Both the position numbers and the translations under genes were made by a program. From contig MU001508.1 of the NCBI GenBank assembly GCA_010093485.1, positions 1,378,051 to 1,442,050 on the forward strand: a stretch of 64,000 nucleotides of DNA, written 5' to 3'. Positions 11,980 to 24,307 of the stretch are shown here, one piece after another (within the stretch, counting starts at the first letter, position 1; the number at the start of each line of letters is the position of its first letter). Under the pieces are notes generated by a model that made no database searches, was not told where the DNA came from, and saw only the letters and a program-made list of their open reading frames with translations. The stretch comes from Karstenula rhodostoma CBS 690.94. Its lineage: Eukaryota > Ascomycota > Dothideomycetes > Pleosporales > Didymosphaeriaceae.

Positions 11980-13799
11980 ATGAGAACGTGGAGGGATGTA
12001 ATTCAGATTCTAGACGTAATCGTGATTTTCAGTCTTCACTATTCATTCATAGTTATGCTGTTACTTCCATACCTGACGTTGCTCTGGCAAGAGCTTAGTG
12101 GGACCGTATCACGTGACACGAATCACCCTGCTGCGGATAGGTGTGGGCTTTAGGAGGGGACCTTTTTTTTCTTGGCAGCTGACGTCAGATGGTGTACATA
12201 GGGCGGCAGACTCCATGGTTACTCTTCAGCGTTCTTTTACCACAAGGTGTGTCGGTGGTGGAAAGAAAGCCTGCGTTCTGGGGGGAGGTGGAGAAGGAAG
12301 ACAACTTCGTCGGGTTTGACGACGACCGGCAGACCCTAATACGAAGAATCCGAGACAGGATTCGAAGTCGTTGTCTCCATCGCCTTTCGGTGGGGAAGAG
12401 GTCGCAAGGATGAGGACTGGAGGAGAGGCCAGGGGAAGTGAGCAAGGTACTTCATGTGGCGGCGTTGCGATGTTGCGCATGCGCGACACGTGAGTTTTCT
12501 GATTGGGAACCAGGTCACATTTCATGTGCGGGGTGTGGGAAGAAGGGTGGTGCTGATATGCGGTGGTGCCATTCGTCGGATGGCTGGACATGGTGCCCGG
12601 AGTGCTACGCGAAGAGGGGCGCGTGGCGCGCGAAGGACGCGTAGGATGGGGAAGCATGTGACCAACGATCAGGCGGTCAGCGCAGGGGTCAAAGAGCGAC
12701 ACGTCATTGGCTACAAATTCGATTTGTTTCCTGCAACCAGATCATCATGAGCCTTTTGAATTACCATGAGCGACTTCGCCAAGCCAAGCTGTCAACGTTC
12801 GTCAGTCATCATTGAACCATCCCACGGATGAGAAGCCTTTCTCGATCCCCGTTCGCTGCTGTATATTAGGTAGGAAAAACTCACTGCCTTGTAAAGTTAG
12901 AACGGAGAACTTCAGTCCCGTCAGATTGTGCGCACGTGACTTTGACCTGGGCCCGAGCACGTGAGGTCCCAACACCACAAGGACTGGACGCCGACTGTTG
13001 CCTCGATTGGAGGCACTCAACCGAGCGAGCGGCATGCATTTCAGCTCAACAGATATTTACGAAGTCCAATAAGCTCAAACTCGCCATCTTATTGAATGTG
13101 CCACAGGTGGACAAACAGTAACACGGTCGTACCTTTGTACGCTGCGTAGGAGGGTGGCAGCGGGAAGGATTGGGCATTGCGGGGACCGGACCGTGCGCAG
13201 ATCGGCTCTGGGTGTACACGACACGACCTCAGCTCAAGCTCCCAAGTGATTGTGCACTGCATCGCAGGCGCACGCCTCCGAATGACAGCCTTCGTCTCCT
13301 ATCGCACACCCAGCCGCCATGGTCGCCGTACCTCGCTCCTGCCCGTCTTGTGCAACAGCACAAGAGCCTCCATTGGACAAGCTCCCACAGGTCCTCATAT
13401 CGCATTATGCCTGAAAACGCCCCGAGTATCATTGTGCTCATCGAATGAGAGCCACTCCAAGACTTTTTGTCTGTAACTCGTTGAACCTGCAGAGTAATGC
13501 CACGGTGACTTCCAGCCACAGCACAGCGTCCCGCACTATGCTTGCTCTTTCCTCGCTACCGTGCTGTCTTCCACAAACGCTGCAGCTTCCCCTCAACTCG
13601 ATTTCCATATCCTCTGCATCCGTCCCATTGTCTGCTCTCTACCCATTTTGCTACCCCCTATTCACCTTGTTGAACCCGACGCCGCTTCACGCTGCCTTAC
13701 CAGCTTAAGTCGCTCCTCGGCACCATTAGGAAAAAGCCGACTTGAGCAGCCGACGGATGCTCCTCAGAAGCCACCAACGGTCACGCCAATAGCACCAAA
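11980..13799. other. Intergenic, one doubtful Cys-rich frame (see 12438-12644)
   Basis: GC-rich but without a convincing gene. A Pro/Ser-rich open stretch at 13170-13830 shows no family motif and probably represents the 5' side of the decayed oxygenase locus. Confidence 0.4.
12438..12644 (+). CDS. Possible small zinc-binding protein or exon (doubtful)
   Basis: I do not recognise this gene. The last 45 codons read HISCAGCGKKGG, then ADMRWCHSSDGWTWCPECYA, then KRGAWRAKDA and stop. The paired cysteines (CxxC, C, CxxC) and three tryptophans look like a compact metal-binding domain rather than random translation. The frame has no ATG of its own. A splice acceptor (GGGAACCAG, ending at 12512) could supply it as a 3' exon, possibly of a gene starting near 12189 in the same frame. 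There is a TGA between the two parts. It could equally be chance. Confidence 0.25.
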   Translation: MSKVLHVAALRCCACATREFSDWEPGHISCAGCGKKGGADMRWCHSSDGWTWCPECYAKRGAWRAKDA

Positions 13800-16700
13800 A
13801 CCAGCATCAGTCACGACCTTGCAAACTTAGGTCTTAAGGATGCCAAAACCATCATCGAGGCCATCACGCAGTTGGGCAGCGGTACCCGATCGACGACAAG
13901 GAGCTTCTCCTCGAACACGGTGTGTCTATGTTGCAGGGCATGCCATTGAACAGTAGCCCCAGCGAAAAGATCTCCGATGGCTTCATCACAATGCTCTGGC
14001 ACGACCTGTCCCATCCACCGCTAAGTGTCGCTGGACAGACCGCTCACTACCGTCGCCATGATGGCGGAGGAAATAGTTCATGGGACCCGGAGCTGGGGAA
14101 AGCTGGCTCACCCTACGCACGGAACGGTATGAAGGCCAGTGTACGCAGTGCGTGTAATCGTTGACCCCTATGCGACTACCTCCACTGAAGCCGAAGGGCC
14201 CGAACCTGCCAAACGTTGAAGACGTGTACGAGGTACGATCGGGGCCTTCTTCATCGGAAGCGTACACTGACCAATAGGCACTACTCAAACGTGAAGGTCC
14301 TTTTCGAAAGCATCCATCCGGCTTGAACCGCCTTTTCTTCTCCTTCGCTACCGTTGTCATCCACGAGTGTTTCCAGACGTCAAGGTCAGACCCGTAGATC
14401 AACGAGACATCGAGTTATGTGGACCTCGGCACTTTGTACGGCAACACCGAGAAGGAACAAAAATACGTACGCACATACGAAAATGGGTTAATATATCCAA
14501 AGTCAATCGCCTCCGATCGCATCATGATGATGCCTCCCGCAGTTGTCGCAGTGATGCTACTGTTCTCACGTAATCACAATCATACAGCGGAAAACCTCTC
14601 CACTGTCAATCAATGCGGAAAATACAAGCCGTGGAACGAGCTTGACGATGCAGGAAAGGAATGGTAGGCAGTTCCAAAGCGGTAACTGAAATCGGCTTCT
14701 GATCTAGTGCTGCAGGCAAGATGAGGACATCTTTCAATGGACGCGGAACATCAATGTCGGCTTTTTCGCCTCTGTTGTACTCCGCGATTACGTTGCCGTC
14801 ATTCTGAACACCCCACGTGCAAACTCTGAGTGGTCCCTAGCTCTTGGAAGGAGCGTGGAAAACGAGTTGAACGTGGCACTAGCAACCTCGTTATGTAGAG
14901 TTTGCTGTTCTCTACCATTGGCACGCGGCTTAAGTGCAGCGGACGACCGATGGATGGAAGACATTATCAGGGATACACTCCCGGATATCACTTCAACCCA
15001 AGAACTCCCCGCCGGCATGTACAAGGGAATGATTATGAAATACGGATCAAAGTTCAGAAGTCAAGAACCAAGGGAATAGACGTTTGGGGGACTTCGACGC
15101 GGACCTGATGGACGTTTCAACGACTGAGGGCTTGCGGACCTGATCAAAGACTGTATCGAGGAGCCGGCACATGCGTTTGGAGCTCGTGGTATTCCCCAAA
15201 GCCTAAAGATCATAGGATATCATGGGCCAGTTGCAGGCGCGCGATGTGTTCAATGTCTGCACCCTGAACGAGTTTCGTCGCTATCTGAACCTAAAACCGT
15301 ACGAAACTTTCGAGGACTGGAACTCAAATATAACGGTTGCTCGAGCAGCTGAGCTACTGTACGGTGACATCGAGAATATGGAACTCTAACCTGAACTCAT
15401 GGCCGAAAATACGAAGCCCTTCATGCCAGGCAGCGGCGTGTGCCCTGGGCAGACGACAGGCCGGGGCATACTCGACGATGCTGTCTCTCTGATTCGAGGT
15501 GACCGCTTCCTAAGTTACGACTTCAACAGTAATACGTTGACTCATTGGGGTGCCGCGAAGCTTCAAGAACCTGCGGCAGGCTCGTACCGTGGGGTACTTT
15601 CAAAATTGATTTTCAACGCTCTTCCTGGAGCATTCTCGGGAACCTCTTCTTATGCGCTATTACCATTCTATAGGCCAGACGCTGCGCGTGAGATCCTCAA
15701 GGGCAACAACGTTCTCCATCTGTACGAATTGAGTAGACCCCCGAGCGACCGTGAGACCTTCAGTGTCTAGACAAAAGAAGGCTGTAAGAAAGCTTTGAAC
15801 GACCCTGCTACCTTCCGCACGATGTACTAGACAGCTGTGCGCAACATCACCGGCGGGAACGAGTTTCTGGTTGGATGGGATGGTCCCAAACGCCACGTTC
15901 CACGGTCAAAAAGCTTGCAGAAGTTGTTCTTCGATGAAAATTATAAAAAGACAGCGGCTGCCTTCTTCAGTACCAGTTTCCAGAAGCTAATCGAGAAAAA
16001 CTCACTCGCGAAAGTCAAAAGTCGAAGATCACTCGATGTAGTTCGAGATGTGACCAACATAGCACCTGTACTCTGGCTTGCGGAACGCTTTGCTATTCCA
16101 TTGAAGACCGCAGAGAACCCACGAGGAGTTTTGTCCATTTACGAGACGCTCACTGTATATATCACCCTGTTTCTCTACCAAAACTTCAACATCCGTCTCG
16201 CAGAAGAGTGGAGGTTGCGCGAGACTACAATGAAAGCGGCAGAGCCCCTGCGCAACATTTTCCAGACCCACCTCAAGACGCAGTCAGGGGCCGTTGAACA
16301 TCTCGTCGACTGGCTTGCTAAGGGTAGTGCATTCGAAGTTGGTGAGTCCTGGCAAACTGCACAGTCGTGCTTCAGGGTTGCTGGAATCCTAACAGCGAGT
16401 AGGCCCCCATGCGGGTCGTCTATATCACGGCCTCAGAGACACTAAGCTTCCAGTAAGTCGTGCACTCTTTATTTTCTGCACAGATCACTAAGTTGCATCA
16501 GATCGAAGAACTTTTCGCGGATTGTATCGGAATAGGCACCCCGATTGTCGGCCATCTTACACAGCAAGCATCGCTTCTGATCGATCTGTATCTGCGTTCC
16601 GAGTACGAAGAGTCCAGGAAACGCATCATCCAATTGGCACAGATGAATAATTCAGCGTCCCAACAAGAGCTACAAGGCTTTGTTTTCGAGGGCATGCGAC

Positions 16701-17128
16701 ACGCGAACTCCATACCTGGTCTCTCGCGCGTGACAGCCCGCGATGTGACCATTGTGGACGGTGCTCGTGGATCAATCTTTATTGTAGCCGGTCAAACTGT
16801 CCTTATCGCGACTTCGGTGGCCACCATGGACCCCGTCGCATTCCCAGAGCCTGGGAAGATCGATCTTCATCGCCCGTTCAAAGACTACAGCACGATTTTC
16901 GGGAGTGGTCTACACTATTGCTTTGGGCAGCAACTTGCTAGCGCTCGCCTTGCTACAATGCTGAGAGAAGTCTTCAAGCTGAAGAACGTGCGGTGTGTAC
17001 CTGGAAAGCAGGGTGTTCTCATTATTTTTGAGCATAGCGTCGCTGGAGTAAAGATGAAAAAGTACCTCGATGCTAGCTCGAGGGAAGCGGAGATTCCGAC
17101 GAGCCTGACGCTACACTACGATGGGTAG
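13800..17128 (+). pseudogene. Decayed Ppo-type fatty-acid oxygenase (heme dioxygenase + P450-like domain)
   Basis: Remnant of a psi-factor-producing oxygenase / linoleate diol synthase gene. Recognisable parts in order: KISDGFITMLWHDLSHPPLS and a GTPYAR-like segment (about 13.96-14.13 kb), SSYVDLGTLYGNTEKEQK (14.41 kb), SRNHNH, EWSLALG, VEFAVLYHWHA (14.9 kb, the proximal-His YRWH motif), a FGGLRRGPDGRF segment (15.08 kb), LNEFRRYLNLKPYETFED (15.26 kb), then a P450-like half ending FGSGLHYCFGQQLA (16.9 kb, Cys ligand kept). Introns such as 14233-14277 and one near 14669-14715 still have splice sites. It is broken by in-frame stops at 14395 (TAG), 15125 (TGA), 15387 (TAA), 15768 (TAG) and 15828 (TAG), plus frameshifts near 13.88, 14.87-14.93 and 15.2 kb. 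All five stops can be explained by C-to-T changes (CAG, CAA or CGA codons). Intact relatives make oxylipins that control sporulation; this copy cannot. Confidence 0.88.
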
Positions 17129-19282
17129 GAAGAATCGTACCTCCCGCAGTACCCCCCCGCCATCAAGGATAGACACAATGATTGCACCGGTTGCAGAACC
17201 CTTGATCGCTGATGAAGCTGCAGGAATGGGATTCATGGCAGAAGATGGAGCCAACGGGGCAGAGGAGGAGCAAGGGCTGGGGCGCTCGGTGTGCTGGGTG
17301 TCATAATGGTGCAAAGGAATAAAACGACGACCGAGAGTAGTACCAGGAGTCGCGAGCGAGCCAATTGTTCCTACAACCTATCCTAACAATGATATTGCGT
17401 TTGTTCTTCTTAGTGTTCGAGTGGTCCTGTGGCGAGGTCGGTTTCAACTAACTAAGAGTGCCCGCCGATCTGTCTATCAAAGAGAGGGTCGCGAGGAGTG
17501 GCATTTTCGACAACCCAAAAGTGCGTCCATGTCTTACCAATACACTGCTCGACCGCTCCCAAACTGAGACCGGACCCGCTGAGGTCATCTACAGACCGAC
17601 TGAGTCATGCATGGACCAACGCAAATTGAATACGATTCTATTAGTTACAGGCTTTGTGACTTTCGCCTTAAGTCACGGCATGCCTAGGCGGCAATCATGA
17701 CGATGATCTATCCTGCGGTTGGCAAACTGGGCCACGACACTGCTACCAGACAAATTCAATTCACCACGTTCCCGATATAGAACTTGCAACTTGTAAACAG
17801 AGATCTCAACCCGCGACAAAGCTATACTAAGATGCCTTCGGTGTATCTGCGTATCACGTTGGACGCTGAATCTCCTCCTTTTTAATCCCTACCTGACTTG
17901 AAGTACGACTTGCGTGCCGTGCCTAGTCCTCCAAAGAATGTGAGAGATAGGTAAATGGGGGTGGAAAAGCAATAAAGGGAAGAGATACAGACGATGATGT
18001 TCACAGAGTGGTTGGAAAAAGGCGGTGTGGGAGGTGCACACGGGCGTGGAAGTCACGTTGAGGACTCGGCAAGTGATGCAGTCGGGGCTAGCGAACATGG
18101 GGGTTCAGTCACCGGCATCGATGCACTGGAACGCCGAGGAAGACCATGACGCTTATACATATGTGATTTATATATAGGGGTTATGCTGCGCAGGTCAACA
18201 TTGCAGTGTAGCGTTCGCGTGCGCACTTGCTGATTGCGATTGGCCTAGGGAATGGACGGTAAGAGTCGGGCATCAGGATCTTGGGCGGAAGTAGGATCAT
18301 AGAAGGGGTGGAGGTAAAGACAAGGGAAATACAGGGAGAGAAGAGGTGGTAGGGAAGCTAATGGGGCAGGAAACGATGGCAATTGGATGTGTTCACAGGA
18401 TCGTTGTCCTCTGTAGGAGTACTTGCAGTTGGTTAGGATGCGTCTGTCTCATCGACCAATAGAAGTAACAGCCTCTGTTAGCGTTAAAGGCTTAGATGTT
18501 GCTAAGTATTGTGACTAGGAATGCTGATTCCAGTGACCTAGGAACATCTACCTCCTTTTTGGGGCCACACCTAGCCAAAGCTATCTTTCGGATCTTGGCG
18601 AGCTACTGATGATCTCTCAGGCAGCTCTCGCTATCAATAATATGGAGATTCCACAAGTCGTGAGAGTTTTAGCTTATAGCTTATTGACCACTTATTTCCA
18701 GTACTCATTATATTCCTTGGTGTTCCCTGGCAATAGCATGTTTGATCAGGTCGCTGAGCGACCTGGTTTATTTCAAGAACTAGCAGGAAACCAGTCCCTA
18801 GTTACTAGAGTGTTACGTACGTGCACATTATGTGGGGGTACATAGTGGTGCTAGTGCGATCAATGAGACATGCTGGTTGTCTATGGTGGGACAAAAGCAA
18901 TATATGCTACCCAAGACGAATGAATTCACAGCTTACCACAATGGCGTACGACCCGCCTGTAAGTCCATTGGATCAGCTCCTGGAAAATAAGACATTATCA
19001 CGACGGCCTCAGAAGAGTGCCAACATTCCTCGCTTGGCATGTGAGGCAACGAGCAAGGGAATGGCCAGAGCTGATCCAGGCCTCGGAGAGGAGCACAAAG
19101 TGTAACCCACCAGCCCCTCAGCTTTCCTGATTCGATTTTACAGAAACTCGAAAACCCGGTCTGAAAAGGGTTTGTGGTTCCACGATCGTATTTCAACAGC
19201 GGTCCTGCCCGTTATGGTCTGTACACAGCTCAGCTGAAGTCTAGGCTCGCACCAGATACCTTGGCAATATCCACAACCTCCA
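17129..19282. other. Intergenic, no supported gene
   Basis: No motif-bearing or spliced frame found on either strand. Open stretches at 17458-17700 and 18609-18845 lack family features and look random. Confidence 0.45.
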
Positions 19283-19290
19283 TTTATAAA
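19283..19290 (+). promoter_or_regulatory. TATA box of the small secreted protein gene
   Basis: TTTATAAA lies 74 nt upstream of the ATG at 19364, followed by a short pyrimidine-rich leader. Confidence 0.5.
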
Positions 19291-19363
19291 GAGTGCGGGA
19301 AAGTAGGGAGCATAAGGCACCCAGTGCTTTCGACGCCCCTTTCGTCTGAAGATATACATCATC

Positions 19364-19829
19364 ATGAAGTACTCCTTCGCTATCCCAGCACTTGCGCCTC
19401 TCCTTCTTTCCGTTCACGCCACCCCAGCCGCTTTTCCGGAAGCTCATGGGCTGGAGGCCAGGACTGTTGTTTCTTGTACAGCAACTGGCAGCCGCAGTGC
19501 CAGTCCCTGCACCGGGAACCTGACTCGATACGGATGTGCAACCACGGATACCAATCAATGCGCTAGAGTTGGTACTACGCCCTGTGGTTCTATCGTGCAA
19601 ATCTATTGCTACCAGTGGGGCGAAGTCGTTAATGGGGACTCGTAAGTCTCTGAGTGGTTGCGATGATTGGATTTTCGTGAGTGGTAACCTTGCGCAGGAT
19701 GTGGTACAGTCTCAATCCTATTTCCGATGGCATGATGCCTGCCTCCTTTTTTCCCTGTACGTATAGCTCTCGCGTTGAGTGTTATGAAGCTCACATGACA
19801 TAGCTTGCTATGGAATGCATCCGTGCTAG
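19364..19829 (+). CDS. Small Cys-rich secreted protein, SH3b-like; candidate effector
   Basis: Preferred model has three exons, 19364-19641, 19698-19756 and 19804-19829, giving 120 aa. Introns are 56 nt (GTAAGT...GCGCAG) and 47 nt (GTACGT...ACATAG). Signal peptide MKYSFAIPALAPLLLSVHATP, a short propeptide-like stretch (AAFPEAHGLEAR), then a mature part with eight cysteines in total. The sequence CYQWGEVVNGDS joined to MWYSL resembles the core of bacterial-SH3-type domains (C..G..VNG.S.WY). If the second intron is retained the frame stops at 19803, giving a 131-aa form that also has eight cysteines, so alternative ends are possible. Small size, secretion and cysteine content fit an effector or wall-binding protein, but no function is known to me. 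It sits alone in a gene-poor 4 kb stretch. Confidence 0.72.
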
Positions 19830-20666
19830 ACATGACGTGAACCTATTGCACTGGTCGATGGGTGTGGGCATAACTCGGGGATATTGAGGAGCTTGCGATG
19901 GGTCGAAGCCGCCGGATAGCATAATAAACAAACTTTTCCATGAATGGACTGTGTAGATTCCAAAGATGGTTCTTGTTAAAATTAAGTCCGGTGTCGACAG
20001 GGTCATCTAGACCAATCGCATGCTCCCAACCAATGATTCGCCCGAAACTGCCAACCTTTTTCTCGACTTACCCCTATAATAATCATTTGTTTGCGCTTTT
20101 ATCGGTCTCAGACCGTATAGTTTCAAATTATTTATACGTGCATGTCATTAGCGTAGGGACGCGTATGGAAAACTTGTTGGGCGAGCTTGCCAGGCAGTCG
20201 TGAAGGCAGGAAGTCGAAATATTTGTGGCGCTAATAGAGAAAGAAAGTGATGGAGGGTACGTTTGATGCCACGAGGGAAGACTGGGATTGTCACCATCGC
20301 CAAATCAAACCCCAAGCAAGATATTATTTATGCCAGAAGATTGTCCCTTTCACGAGAAGCTCCGAACGACGTTAAGCCTTGCAGACCTAATGTTAAACGA
20401 TTTGTCGTTTCCGGCTTGAAGATCATTTCGCATGCGGACCAAAATTCAACAGTGTTTTACTATCGGAGTAATACAAATGTGATAGGTGTGAAGGTAACTT
20501 CCAGTATCGGTGTTGCGACAACACGTTCAACATTACATGCCACACTGGTGAGATGGTATAGGTCAACGCCTTTTCGGCTGCCTTGATTTCTGGACTTAAG
20601 GCTGTCGATTAAATTGCATGATTTGGAAGAACTATCTGAGCCCAGTAAGCATCACGTTCGAGATCA
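19830..20666. other. Intergenic, nothing recognised
   Basis: Lies between the 3' ends of two convergent genes. No motif found. Confidence 0.45.
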
Positions 20667-22202
20667 TCATACCGCCTCTTCCGGGTCCCGTACTATGAGA
20701 CCCTTACAGCTATCTGTTTTATTTACACTTGATTCCGTTTCATTGCCACCCTTGTCATTGTCAAAGCTGATGTGAACTTCGGTGCGCACCCGAATTCCAG
20801 CATCATGTTCTTCGTCTGCGTCCTGTCCGTCTTCATGTGACGATCTTCGCGAGATCTTCGACTCCAATGGTATAGATGTAATCATCGAAAATTCCGATAT
20901 TGGTCTTGTGCTGCGCGAAAATGCAGCAGTGCGACTAGCGCTTTGTACGTGTTGTTTCGACGAGAAGACACCGGGCATAAGATGAACGATGAGCGGCCGT
21001 AGGCATGGGAGGCATGAGCAGATGATGCCGATGTTGGTCTCGACTGATGACCATGTTGCGGGAGAGGGGTTGTCATAAGTCGGATCCGTGGAGTTGGATA
21101 TCTTGACGAGTGAATGAAGTCGCATGATAGAGATAATGCAAACCCTACATCCATTCATTAGCCGACAGGTTTAACTAATATGATTCAAGTACTGCGGGTT
21201 TCGTATACGAAGCAGGTCGCTTGAGCATACAACCTCAATCAGCATTGTGACTTTAGCAAAAACGTTCGCGTGCAACAAAACGCACTGCGCAACGTGCGCG
21301 GCTAATGTTGAAACAGGATCGGGAACGGAAGCTCAGCGGGACCTACGCCCTGCCTTAGGAATATGTGAGAAACCAAGGAAACTTACACGCCACCCACTGC
21401 AAAGATGCCAATCAATGCCTGCTTTTGTCTCCGCGCGAGGTTTAAGTTCCGGATGACGGGAATCGGTAGTATGATAAGTGCGAGATCGGCCAAGATGTTG
21501 AAGGCTGCGTTTGTGAACCATGCGGCATATTGGTTGATACACTTGGCATCCGTTTCTTTCGTCCAAAAGGCGCGGACCGGAATGCATGCAAAGATGCTGA
21601 CAAGCTCCGTCCAAATTGTGTAGCTAACGACCATGAACATAACCACCCAAAACGCGACGTGGAATGTACTGGCGCTTGTGGCGAATACCCGACGATATTG
21701 GAGGAGTATTGACGTTTTGGTGAGACCGAGTGAAAGGTAATAGACGATGAGACTTGCCCAGAAGGCCTTTGGCTCTTAGCAACGATTCATTATTGTCCCG
21801 CACGGGCGTGGTTGTTTGGAACCCACTTTCAGTGATTGACGCATTTCGTTGGCTCCCAAAGTTTCAATGTGTTGCCCCATCCCATTCGCGGCCTCTGTTA
21901 CACGTTAGTACAGTCGTAGCCGAGTGAAGACCACGGCACATACGAACACCTATGCACACCGTCAATCCAATTGAGAATAGCTGCGCGTTTATTAGCAAAT
22001 ATCTAGGTACCGCCCATAAAAGTTGACGTACCATGGCGAGTATAATTAAGTAATCCTCTAGGCCGGCGCACTTCACTATTGAGAACCGTGTGTAGAGGCG
22101 AAGGAGTACCGTGAGAGTAGCGATAGTGGTGAAAGCGCTTGAAACGCCAACGGCCTGGTCGCTGCGAGAGTTGCGGTGTAGATTCATCGGGAAGGATAAC
22201 AT
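20667..22202 (-). CDS. Fungal rhodopsin-domain 7TM integral membrane protein
   Basis: Five exons, 22202-22032, 21980-21944, 21894-21827, 21766-21387 and 21144-20667, giving 377 aa. Introns are 51, 49, 60 and 242 nt. Start chosen at 22202 (MLSFPMNLHRNSRSDQAVG). The chain has the family order: LLRLYTRFSIVKCAGLEDYL (TM2 region with the conserved D-Y), IGLTVCIGVQ, GMGQHIETL, YYLSLGLTKTSILLQYRRVF, FWVVMFMVVSYTIWTELVSI, CIPVRAFW, then YAAWFTNAAFNILADLALII, LPIPVIRNLNL and a last helix GIICSCLPCLRPLI, followed by a Ser/Asp-rich cytoplasmic tail. This is the fungal rhodopsin-like domain found in PTH11-type receptors and in many secondary-metabolite clusters. Ligand and partner are unknown. Exon 2 is only 37 nt, so automated models may miss it. 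Confidence 0.88.
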
Positions 22203-22920
22203 GCACTGGCTCTGAATGAAGCGCAGGCGTCTTTTTCTTACAACAAAAAGGAAGATCAATATCAAATCTATGAGACGCGCTGGTGCGAGCGTGCACTATA
22301 TGCCCACTGTTGGCAGGCTGCCCCCATAGGTACCCTAGCGGGCCAGCAGAAATAGGGCTGAGCGGCCAACTGTTCCAGGAAATGATGCGACAGCAAACCA
22401 TCTGCATGATCCCGATTCAGCGTTGAGGTGGGGAATTCGGCACGCTATGTTGAATGAGTCTGGTTGACAGAGACGCGATATCGAACATGAACAGGCTGAC
22501 AGGGGCACTTGCGTGAATAGGAAAGGCCAACGATCTACAACAAAAGCGGACGCAAAGCAAAGGTGATGACCAGCAAGAGCTGGGAGTCTGGGCTAAAGAG
22601 ATGTCAATCCGCGACTAATCGGTTGTGTACTACCGACTGCGGTCCTCTCCTGGAGTATATGGTGAACGGCACCCATCTACGACACATTTTTTTTACTCAT
22701 GCAAAAAAACGTACCCATGTGTGAGAATTGGTTGTATCATGCCAGGGCTGTTCACTCTGCCCTGTGCCAACGCCAATGTCGAATCTCGGGTGTGCATGTC
22801 ATACGGCGCATTTCACCACACGGAGAATTAGGATCGCCAGACGCGACAATACTGAGCCGGGGTACCAAGCTCGCCCCGCCTCCATGCATGCGCGACGCAG
22901 CAATAACAATACTGTGTACA

Positions 22921-23029
22921 CCTTCCCATGAAGTACGGGTGCCTGGCGCGTCAAGTTTTCCTCTTGTAAAAGACCATTAAAAGGTCTGAATCGCGGTGAT
23001 GTGCTAGGCACCCGTACTTCGTGGGAGGG
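22921..23029. repeat. Nested inverted repeat / hairpin, 27-bp arms
   Basis: Left arm 22921-22947 and right arm 23003-23029 pair as inverted copies at 24 of 27 positions; the core is GAAGTACGGGTGCCT. The three differences are all C/T or G/A transitions. Inside the loop a second small hairpin (AGACC ... GGTCT, about 22972-22988) is nested. It could be a MITE-like end-to-end element, a transcribed hairpin, or a terminator. No gene adjoins it. Confidence 0.65.
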
Positions 23030-24281
23030 AGTACCACAGAGTTTTGGAATCACCCGTTCAGCTAGTGAGAAGCGACTTGACCAGAAGACAGTAGAGATCG
23101 TAAAAGTGGGGTGAAGGGAGGGCAGAAGCCACGTCATTCGTGCCGACACTGCCCGGTAACGTCAAAACCCTTGGAAGAACCGTCCCGAGTCCCATCAGTA
23201 GCCACCCCGCGACGCCGCTAAGGTTTAGATTTGGCATTGATCGTTCGAACCGCGATTCGAAATGTGCGCTAACTGCAACGTGATTGTGACTCGCCAACAC
23301 CAAGGATATCAATGCTTGTGGGCTTCGCAACAGCAATGAGCCGGAAGCAACACCACGGTGTGCTCTAAACAAGTTATTAAGCATTGTAAGGAGCGAAACA
23401 GCTATAACGGAGTGTTGACAGGCGGAACCTCATAATGAATTGTGGAAGAATATAGTTGCGCTTTCACCAGCCGCAAAATATTAGAGACAAGCTCGAGGAA
23501 AAACATAGCATCAGCTAATAGCGTGCGCCTCCTATTCAAGAAGTATCGAGTGAACGAATCTTGCGAATTCGCCGATGTTTGTAGATCTTATCGGGTACCA
23601 CGGACCTGGTGTTGAACAAAGCTAAGATCCACGTGCAACGCCGATCAATAACGGCAAAAAAGTTTAGGGGCTCTTTGTCGCTCACGGGCATCAGAAGCTA
23701 TCGCGCATGCTGCCTCCCAGGGTCTCTTGGGCTTGCATGTGCCATAGCACACTGGCATTGCGAAAGTCTTAATGGGACCTGGCCCATTTCCTTGCACACG
23801 AGTATCACGATTGTAGCTCTCTCCACCGAGATTCGATTCTGTGTGGGTTGGCATTGCTGATTTTTCAGGAGATATGAACCTGCCTACAGCCAGTCTTGTC
23901 CGGGTGTATAGGGACGAGCAGACGCCGGCACTGGATCGTGGAACATCGCCTTGCAATACGTAGCCTTTGCCCTTGCCCTCACACATCCGCAGGCAGCTCT
24001 ACGCAGCATTTTGCGCTGTAAGTTTCCAAGGCTTGGTTGCCGCAGGCTTGCATCTTCTTTGTTTCATCAGCACGTTCGTATTCAGCTACGAAGAAGCACC
24101 ATACTCGAGGGCTAAAGGTAAAGCCCAGGAGAGTCTTGTCTGATATCTTCGCAATCGCTACGATTGGCCATTTGTTCCGGCGTCTCCATCTCAGATGTCT
24201 CTGAGCTTATACCGCTCATGCATGTGATTAAACCACAACGTTACTGGTATACGAAGCTAATATTTGCGATGTTGATCCGAG

Positions 24282-24307
24282 CTTTCCTATACGACTTTCC
24301 TATACGA
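24282..24307. repeat. Perfect tandem 13-mer x2
   Basis: CTTTCCTATACGA is repeated head to tail without mismatch. Probably simple slippage. Confidence 0.6.

Noticed and set aside
17458..17700. 80-codon plus-strand frame downstream of the Ppo pseudogene
   Set aside because: Starts with GTG and has no recognisable motif; not part of the Ppo family end, which stops at 17128.
22921..23029. Hairpin as part of a CRISPR-like or tRNA structure
   Set aside because: Fungal nuclear DNA, no repeat-spacer array, and the arms do not form a cloverleaf.
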